Assembly (NCBI GenBank): GCA_022703115.1
Contig: JAKLEK010000036.1
Location: forward strand, 1 to 10,927
DNA: 10,927 nt
Reading direction: 5' to 3'
From: Elusimicrobiota bacterium
Lineage (GTDB): Bacteria > Elusimicrobiota > Elusimicrobia > Elusimicrobiales > UBA9959
Below the pieces are notes generated by a model, which was given only the letters and a program-made list of their open reading frames with translations, ran no database searches and had not been told where the DNA came from. Both the position numbers and the translations under genes were made by a program. This document shows, piece after piece, positions 5,978 to 10,927 of this stretch (its first letter is position 1; each line of letters starts with the position of its first letter).

Positions 5978-8068
5978 TCACTTCGGCGGAGCGGCCGCGC
6001 CGCGCGCGGCCAGATCGATCTTCAGATTATGCCGCGCTTCGGGGTAATCCGGCCTGAGCCGCAGGGCTTCGCGGTACTGCGCGACCGCTTCATCCAGCCT
6101 GCCGAGAGCCGATAGGGCCACTCCCAGATTATTGCGGACCTCGGGGTCGTCGGGCCCGAGACGCAGGGCCTCCCGGTACTGCGCGACCGCTTCACCGGGC
6201 CGGCCGAGCTCCGACAGGGCCACCCCCAGATTATTGCGGATCCCTGGATCTTCAGGCCTGAGCCGCAGGGCTTCCAGGTACTGCGCGACCGCCTCGCCGG
6301 GCCGGCCGAGCGCCGCCAGAGCTACCCCCAGGTTATATCGGGCGTCCGGATCATCCGGTTCAAGGAGCAAAGCCTCCCGGTACTGCGCGACGGCTTCGTC
6401 AGTCCTGCCGAGCGCCGCCAGGGCGAGCCCCAGATTATTACGGGCCTTCGGATGTCCGGGTCTTATGCGTATGGTTTCGCGGTAGACAGGAACGGCTTCA
6501 TCCGCTCTGCCGAGCGCCGTCAGGGCGACGCCTAAATTATTGCGGGCCTCGGCGAACCCGGAATTCAGCCGGATAGCTTCGCGATACTCGGCGACCGCTT
6601 CTTCTCTCCGGCCCAGCGTTTCCAGGGATATGCCCAGATTGTAATGCACCTGGAAATCGCCGGGGTACAGACGCAGCGCTTCGCGATAATGCTCCACGGC
6701 TTCCCTAGAACGGCCCATGCCCTCGAGCGATACGCCGAGACCGTGATGGGCCAGCCAGCAGGCCGGGTTCTTGGCAAGAGTATCCAGCCAGACGCTGTAC
6801 GCCGAGGCGTAAATGCGGGACTGACGCCAGGTCAGGCCGCCCAGGACCAGCAAGAGCGACACGGCGGCCGGGACCGCGGCTTTGCCGGCGGCCGCGCCAT
6901 ACAGCCGCTCCAGCCGGCCGGACAGCACGGCGGCTCCGGCGGAGGCGGGAACGATAAACCCCAGACTGGCGAGATACTGGAAGTGGTCGGCCACATAGGA
7001 GAACTTCATCGGATAGACGTTGAAAAAGCCGAGCACCGGCAGCAAGGTGCCGGCGAAGAAAAGGACGGAGGCCAGAGGCCCGCGGCCCAGCCTGACGCGG
7101 AGGCGCCATAAGGCCGATATAACGGCAAGGGCGCCGGACGGTAACAGGTACTGCGGCCAAGCCTCCCCGGTTATGTCCCAGCGAGGATAGATGAACATCA
7201 GCGGCGAGGGCCAGGCCAGCTTGCCGGCGTAGAACCAGAGCGCCCGCCCGGCCAGAATAAAGCGCTCCGCCGGTGAAAGAGCCCAATCGGCGCCGCTGGC
7301 GCCGACATGATGCTTTTCGAGGTAAGCCGTAACGAGGCCGGATGCCGCGCCGGCCGCCAGCAAGGGAGAGACCAGCAGGAGCTCTTTCCAGGCGATGCGG
7401 CCGCGCTTCCACCAGAGCGCCAGCAGGACGGCGGCCGGAAGGGTGGCGGTAACGCTCTTGCTGGCCAGCGCGCAGACGAACAGGACGGAACCGGCGGCGT
7501 AAAGGCCCGGGGAAGCCGCCCCGGTTCCAGCGGAGGTCCGCCCTTCGTTCTCTTCAACTCCGAAGAATTTAAGGAAACAGCGCAGCGACAACAGGTAGAA
7601 GAACCCCGAAAGCACGTTCTTCCGCTGGGTTATCCAGGCAACGGATTCCACGTGGACCGGGTGCAGGGCGAAGATAAGCGCGGCGAGCAGGGCGCCGGGC
7701 ACGCGCAGACGCAGAAGGATCAGCCATACCAGCGCCGCGTTCAGGCCGTGCAGCAGCACGTTAGTCAGGTGGTAGCCGGCCGGGTCCGGCCCCCAGAGAC
7801 GGTATTCGGCCCAGAACGAGGTGTAGGTCAGCGGATAATACTGCTGAGTGCCGCCGTTCCTGGAACCGATCCGGGTCCAGATGGCGCGCAAGCCGGCGGC
7901 GTTCTCCAGAAAATGACAGCCGCTGACATGCGCCTTGTCATCCCAGATATATCCGCCGTCGCGCAGCGCCGGCAGATAGGCCAGCGCCGTCATACAGACC
8001 AGGAAAACCGCCGTCAGCAAATACGGCGTTCTTTCAGGCGGAGACGGGAGCGGGACGTGGGCGGACAT
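5978..8068 (-). CDS. TMTC-like GT-C glycosyltransferase with seven C-terminal TPRs
   Basis: This is the only paralog in the window whose start and stop are both unambiguous: 696 residues, ATG 8068 to TGA. The membrane domain (about 1-430) starts with a transmembrane segment at 16-35. It carries WDD at 42-44 (probable catalytic acidic motif), QYYPLTY at 76-82, HPVHVESVAWITQRKN at 136-151, YPRW at 294-297 and ADHFQYLA at 360-367. Seven full TPRs occupy 437-674, followed by a partial unit and an Ala/Pro-rich tail. Units 539-674 are close to the TPR consensus and similar to each other at the DNA level. It follows the 8098-9447 SGNH gene by 29 nt and precedes the 4703-5941 SGNH gene by 36 nt. It may have its own promoter at 8089-8118; no Shine-Dalgarno is evident. 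Proposed role: transfer of a lipid-linked sugar to protein or glycan outside the membrane, inferred from the TMTC/PMT (GT-C) relationship. Confidence 0.9.
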   Translation of the reverse strand: MSAHVPLPSPPERTPYLLTAVFLVCMTALAYLPALRDGGYIWDDKAHVSGCHFLENAAGLRAIWTRIGSRNGGTQQYYPLTYTSFWAEYRLWGPDPAGYHLTNVLLHGLNAALVWLILLRLRVPGALLAALIFALHPVHVESVAWITQRKNVLSGFFYLLSLRCFLKFFGVEENEGRTSAGTGAASPGLYAAGSVLFVCALASKSVTATLPAAVLLALWWKRGRIAWKELLLVSPLLAAGAASGLVTAYLEKHHVGASGADWALSPAERFILAGRALWFYAGKLAWPSPLMFIYPRWDITGEAWPQYLLPSGALAVISALWRLRVRLGRGPLASVLFFAGTLLPVLGFFNVYPMKFSYVADHFQYLASLGFIVPASAGAAVLSGRLERLYGAAAGKAAVPAAVSLLLVLGGLTWRQSRIYASAYSVWLDTLAKNPACWLAHHGLGVSLEGMGRSREAVEHYREALRLYPGDFQVHYNLGISLETLGRREEAVAEYREAIRLNSGFAEARNNLGVALTALGRADEAVPVYRETIRIRPGHPKARNNLGLALAALGRTDEAVAQYREALLLEPDDPDARYNLGVALAALGRPGEAVAQYLEALRLRPEDPGIRNNLGVALSELGRPGEAVAQYREALRLGPDDPEVRNNLGVALSALGRLDEAVAQYREALRLRPDYPEARHNLKIDLAARGAAAPPK
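5999..6760 (-). repeat. TPR array, seven full 102-bp coding units plus a partial one
   Basis: The 34-codon period is regular with no indels. Units share nearly the same NNLGVALxALGRxxEAVAQY core, and neighbouring units between about 6060 and 6370 are very similar at the DNA level, which points to recent tandem expansion or homogenisation. Confidence 0.88.
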
Positions 8069-8088
8069 AGTGCCGAACGGCGTTGTTT

Positions 8089-8118
8089 ACTATACGATTA
8101 TTCAGGTGATAGTGGCAA
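8089..8118 (-). promoter_or_regulatory. Candidate internal promoter before the 5978-8068 gene
   Basis: On the minus strand TTGCCA (8113-8118, inside the end of the SGNH gene) is followed by an 18-nt spacer and TATAGT (8089-8094). Transcription would begin near 8082, 14 nt before ATG 8068. Both boxes are close to sigma70 consensus and this stretch is AT-rich for the window. It suggests the GT-C gene may be expressed separately from the upstream genes. Confidence 0.4.
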
Positions 8119-9447
8119 CAGATGGGAAAGGTCCTGCGCCGTATAAGGTTCATCCGAACTAACGCGCGATATAATCCGTGCCAGCGCGTCGGCGATAAGG
8201 TCATAGCCCTCGGGAGTCGGATGACAGTGGTCCAGGTAAAGGTCCGCCGGCGATTTCCCGGGCCTGGACGCGCGGAAGATCCGGTCGATGTCCAGGTATT
8301 CCGTGCCTTCCTCGGCGGCTATCCGCTCCAGGACGCGGCGGTACGAAAGCTTGCAGCTTTCCGGAAAAGGATGCCGTTCAAGCGCCTCTTCCAGCAGGTT
8401 CCGCCCTTCCCCGGTCCGCCCCGCCTGAGTGAGGACCCAGCCCTTCATCCAGAGCGCATGCACATTGCGGGGGTCGATACGGAGCTGCGCGTCGATCTCC
8501 TTTAAAGCATCCGCCTTCTTCCCGGCCAGCGCCAGCCGGCTTACGCTATCGCACCACCCCAACCAGCGCTTTGAATCCTGTAATCTCCGGGACAGGAACG
8601 GCGGCGAATAAAGGTTCACGGGCGGACTCATGAGAATGACCCGGGCGCCACTCCGGCGCGCGGTACGGATCAGCTGCCGCACATTATCGGAGAACTCTTC
8701 CCGTGTGACCCTCGGAGCCGCCCCCTCCAGTTTTCCAGCGATGAACGGCCGCGGTTCCCGGGGGTCTAGCTTTTCGCTTAACCAAAGCAGAAAACGGCTT
8801 CTGGATATCAGGCCCTCCATGAACGCCGCGAACCGGCGGGAAGATGCGATGGAAAGGTCGCTCTGTACGGCGGGCCAGGCCTCATTGTTGCCTGCGCAGA
8901 TGATGACTACTTCCGGCCGCCAGCGCGGCAACAACCGTTCCGCCTGCGTTCTGACCTGGAAAGAACTATAACCCGGCACGCCGGCATTGAGCACCCGCCA
9001 GCCGCTTTTTGCCCGGTCCTTCGAAGCGAGCAAGGTTCCTAATTGCGCCGGATACGATAGTCTATCAGCGACCCGCCAGCCGAAAGTGGCCGAGTCTCCA
9101 AGGCACATCACATACCGATGACCGTCCTCCAGTTCTTCGCCTCTGAAACCGGCCTTATTGATGCGCACCGGAACGTTCAGGAAGTCCGTTTCAACCCCCG
9201 GCCTCAGCTTCCAGTGCAGCCATGGGTCCTTTTCAAAAATGAGCGGTGAATTGCCGTCGCCGCCGAAATAGATCGAACGGTATTGGCCAAGCGACGGCCG
9301 GGCCAGCCGCACGGCCGCCTCCGGCAGGCCCCAAAACAATACCGCGGAAATTATCATAGCCGCCGATCTGTACAGCCAGATCCTGAGGCATCCGTTAGAA
9401 GCCCCGGTATTATCCATGCTTTTTTCCGGGCTGTCCGGCGTCTCCAT
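8098..9447 (-). CDS. Membrane-anchored SGNH/GDSL-type hydrolase with internal TPR segment
   Basis: The protein has 449 residues. ATG 9447 is supported by GGAG (9457-9460) nine nt upstream. An N-terminal membrane anchor lies at about 26-46, and a DPWLHWKLRPG segment (74-84) precedes the fold. Block I is CLGDSATFGW (115-124, nucleophile Ser119), block II LNAGVPGYSS (153-162), block III ICAGNNEAW (183-191) and block V LDHCHPTPEGY (405-415, Asp406 and His409). Both residues of the DxxH pair are present, so the catalytic triad looks complete. Between blocks III and V, residues about 302-363 (A-L-x-G-K-K-x-D-A-L, then RIDPRNVHALWMKGWVLTQ) look like two TPR units. SGNH enzymes are esterases, deacetylases or, in some cases, acyltransferases; with the anchor, action on extracytoplasmic glycan or protein is likely. 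It starts 23 nt after the stop of the 9471 GT-C gene. Confidence 0.87.
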   Translation of the reverse strand: METPDSPEKSMDNTGASNGCLRIWLYRSAAMIISAVLFWGLPEAAVRLARPSLGQYRSIYFGGDGNSPLIFEKDPWLHWKLRPGVETDFLNVPVRINKAGFRGEELEDGHRYVMCLGDSATFGWRVADRLSYPAQLGTLLASKDRAKSGWRVLNAGVPGYSSFQVRTQAERLLPRWRPEVVIICAGNNEAWPAVQSDLSIASSRRFAAFMEGLISRSRFLLWLSEKLDPREPRPFIAGKLEGAAPRVTREEFSDNVRQLIRTARRSGARVILMSPPVNLYSPPFLSRRLQDSKRWLGWCDSVSRLALAGKKADALKEIDAQLRIDPRNVHALWMKGWVLTQAGRTGEGRNLLEEALERHPFPESCKLSYRRVLERIAAEEGTEYLDIDRIFRASRPGKSPADLYLDHCHPTPEGYDLIADALARIISRVSSDEPYTAQDLSHLLPLSPE

Positions 9448-9456
9448 ATTCGGTCA

Positions 9457-9460
9457 CTCC
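9457..9460 (-). promoter_or_regulatory. Shine-Dalgarno GGAG for the 8098-9447 gene
   Basis: GGAG on the minus strand lies nine nt before ATG 9447. It is the clearest ribosome-binding site in the window and fixes this start; most other starts here lack a recognisable one. Confidence 0.6.
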
Positions 9461-9470
9461 GACTTTTATT

Positions 9471-10927
9471 CTACTTTTCTCCGCCGGGCCTGGACAGGAT
9501 CGCGGCCAGATTACCGCGCGCCTGCGTGTAATCCGGTCTCAGACGTAAGGCCTTCATGAAATGCTCCGCGGCTTCCTCATTCTTACTTAGCCGCGCCAGG
9601 GTGACGCCCAGGTTGTTGTGCGCCTCGGGATAACCGGGCCTGAGGCGCAGGGCCTCACGGTAATGCGCGGCGGCTTCTTCCGGACGGCCGAGACCAGCCA
9701 GCGCCGCGGCCCAGTTATTATGCGCCTCGGGATAATCCGGCTTGAGGCGCAAAGCCTCCCGATAATGCGCTATGGCCTCCCCGGACCTGCCGAGCCGCGC
9801 CAGGATGACTCCCAGATTGTTATGGGCCTCCGGGAAATCCGGTACGATGCGCAGAGCTTCCCGGTACTGCGCGACGGCCTCCCCTGTCCGCCCAAGCGCG
9901 GACAGAGCGAGCCCGAGATTATTATGCGCCTTATGGTTTTCCGCTCCCAGCCGCAGGGATTCCCGGTAATGCGCTACGGCCTCCTCAGGTCTGCCGATAG
10001 CGGCCAAGGCAAGCCCTAAATTATTATGCGCCAGCGGATTATCCGGTCTGAGACGCAGGGCTTTCCGGTAATGCGCCAAGGCCTCCTCCGTTCTGCCGAG
10101 GGCGGACAGGGAGTCGGCGACGTCGGCTTCATTATCGTAGAGGCCGGGCCTGAGCGACAATGCCGCGCGCAAATGCGGAAGGGCCTGCTCGGTTCTTCCT
10201 TCAGCTGAGAGTGAAGCTGCCAAGTTGCCGCGCGCCAGCCAGGCGGAGGGATTCTTCCGGACGGCATCCTCCCACGCCAAGGTCTCTGATATATATATGC
10301 CGCTCTGCCGCCAGGTCAGCACGCCCAGCGTCAGCAGCAGCGCGGCGGCCGGTACGCGCGACGCCGTTCCATTCCATCTCACGAATTTCCGCCAGGCAAG
10401 AACCGCCGCCGCGGACGACAGGACCATAGGCCCCAGGCCGGCCAGGTACTGGAAATGGTCGGCCACGTAAGATAACCGCATGTATTGTACGTCCACGAAG
10501 CCCAACAAGGGGGCCAGGGTCACGATGAAGAAAGAGACGGCGGCGAGCGGGCCCCGGCCGATACTTCGGCGCAGGGAAAAAAGCGCGGCCAGCACCGCAG
10601 CCGCTCCAAACGGGAACAGATACTGCGCCCAGGCCGCCTGGTTTATCTCCCAGCGCGGGTAGATCAGCATCAGCGGCTGCGGCCAGAGCAGCTTCCCAGC
10701 GTAGAACCATACTATGCGCCCGGCCAGCAGCACATGTTCCACGGCCGACAGGGTCCATTCCTCCCCTATCGCTCCGCCCTGATATTTCTCCACATAAGTC
10801 GTCACCAGGCCCGCGCCGACGCTGAGTTCGATGACGGCGACCTGGTAGGCGCCCAGCAGGTACATCAGCATCGCGGCGCAGGCGCTGACAAAGGCCAGGT
10901 AGATCGTCGACGACAGGATCCTGGCCT
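9471..10927 (-). CDS. TMTC-like GT-C protein with seven TPRs, partial, with anomalous N-terminal part
   Basis: The frame is open from the right edge to TAG 9471-9473; ATG 10871 is only the first Met in the window. Numbering from it, residues 21-190 match the second half of the paralogous membrane domain: GLVTTYVEKY (21-30), YPRW (71-74), VADHFQYLA (136-144) and TWRQSG (186-191). Seven full TPRs follow at about 210-448, plus a partial one and a short tail. Upstream of about residue 20 the paralogs' sequence is missing: there is no WWRTGRLGWKN-like stretch, and the residues instead resemble a NuoJ-type complex I subunit. The real N-terminus (WDD and HPVHVESVAWI motifs) is therefore absent, and the join is either a misassembly or a rearrangement. 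The downstream SGNH gene follows after 23 nt, repeating the GT-C then SGNH order. The role is inferred as for its paralogs. Confidence 0.85.
   Translation of the reverse strand, partial: ARILSSTIYLAFVSACAAMLMYLLGAYQVAVIELSVGAGLVTTYVEKYQGGAIGEEWTLSAVEHVLLAGRIVWFYAGKLLWPQPLMLIYPRWEINQAAWAQYLFPFGAAAVLAALFSLRRSIGRGPLAAVSFFIVTLAPLLGFVDVQYMRLSYVADHFQYLAGLGPMVLSSAAAVLAWRKFVRWNGTASRVPAAALLLTLGVLTWRQSGIYISETLAWEDAVRKNPSAWLARGNLAASLSAEGRTEQALPHLRAALSLRPGLYDNEADVADSLSALGRTEEALAHYRKALRLRPDNPLAHNNLGLALAAIGRPEEAVAHYRESLRLGAENHKAHNNLGLALSALGRTGEAVAQYREALRIVPDFPEAHNNLGVILARLGRSGEAIAHYREALRLKPDYPEAHNNWAAALAGLGRPEEAAAHYREALRLRPGYPEAHNNLGVTLARLSKNEEAAEHFMKALRLRPDYTQARGNLAAILSRPGGEK
9486..10244 (-). repeat. TPR array, seven full 102-bp coding units plus a partial one
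   Basis: A regular 34-codon period carries the PEAHNNLG, GR-EEA and HYREALRLRPDYP consensus. The first two units, nearest the membrane domain, are more divergent; the rest are close to one another. Confidence 0.88.
10809..10927 (-). pseudogene. NuoJ-like (Oxidored_q3-type) fragment fused in frame
   Basis: The minus-strand translation of this edge reads ARILSSTIYLAFVSA, then MLMYLLGAYQVAVIELSVGAGLVT. The pattern LLGA-x-x-VAVIELSVGAGLVT is what I recall for NuoJ-like subunits of complex I and related membrane hydrogenases: the end of one transmembrane helix, a short loop and an ELSVGAG helix. The TMTC paralogs have nothing like it at this point, and similarity to them starts within the shared GLVT codons. 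I recognise this from memory and could not run a search. Confidence 0.5.

Noticed and set aside
5171..6115. 314-codon plus-strand frame across the SGNH and TPR genes
   Set aside because: It is antisense to two well-supported genes, spans their boundary, is rich in Arg/Gly/Pro and matches nothing recognisable.
5999..6760. Regularly spaced repeats considered as a CRISPR or other non-coding array
   Set aside because: The 102-bp period is continuous coding sequence for TPR units, with no unique spacers.
7307..8146. 279-codon plus-strand frame opposite the 5978-8068 gene
   Set aside because: It is a shadow of conserved membrane-domain codons, with highly charged Gln/Arg-rich composition and no homology I recognise.

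Overview
This 10.9 kb GC-rich window contains seven protein-coding genes or gene fragments. Six lie on the minus strand: four are paralogous multi-pass membrane proteins with C-terminal tetratricopeptide repeats (TPR), resembling TMTC-type GT-C O-mannosyltransferases, and two are SGNH/GDSL-type hydrolases. The seventh is a B12-binding-domain radical SAM protein on the plus strand. I see no tRNA, rRNA, CRISPR array or transposase. The organism is probably an uncultured Gram-negative-like bacterium. Expanded families of TMTC-like TPR proteins plus B12-binding radical SAM proteins are common in Elusimicrobiota and Omnitrophota, so one of these is my guess, but no marker gene here proves it.

Layout from right to left, in the direction of minus-strand transcription: a TPR/GT-C protein open at the right edge (9471-10927), an SGNH protein carrying an internal TPR segment (8098-9447), a complete TPR/GT-C protein (5978-8068), and a second, different SGNH protein (4703-5941). 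Gaps between these genes are 23-36 nt, so an operon is likely. A strong 173-bp imperfect inverted repeat (4529-4701) fills the convergent gap to the radical SAM gene (2976-4532, plus). A 136-bp divergent region (2840-2975) follows, with a good sigma70-like promoter for the next minus-strand pair: the longest TPR/GT-C protein (512-2839) and the N-terminal 162 codons of a fourth paralog running off the left edge (1-486).

Functionally the window looks like a cell-envelope or secreted-protein modification locus. The GT-C-like proteins would transfer sugars from a lipid carrier on the extracytoplasmic face, and the membrane-anchored SGNH proteins could add or remove acyl groups. The order TPR/GT-C then SGNH occurs twice in succession, which suggests a repeated functional pair. 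Substrates cannot be read from the sequence.

Both window edges look unusual. The first 77 bases are an exact copy of 2342-2418, a length equal to a common assembler k-mer. At the right edge the reading frame stops resembling its paralogs at about 10800-10815 and instead resembles a NuoJ-like complex I membrane subunit. The window may therefore be a whole metagenomic contig bounded by repeat-driven breaks, with a possible chimera at the right end.
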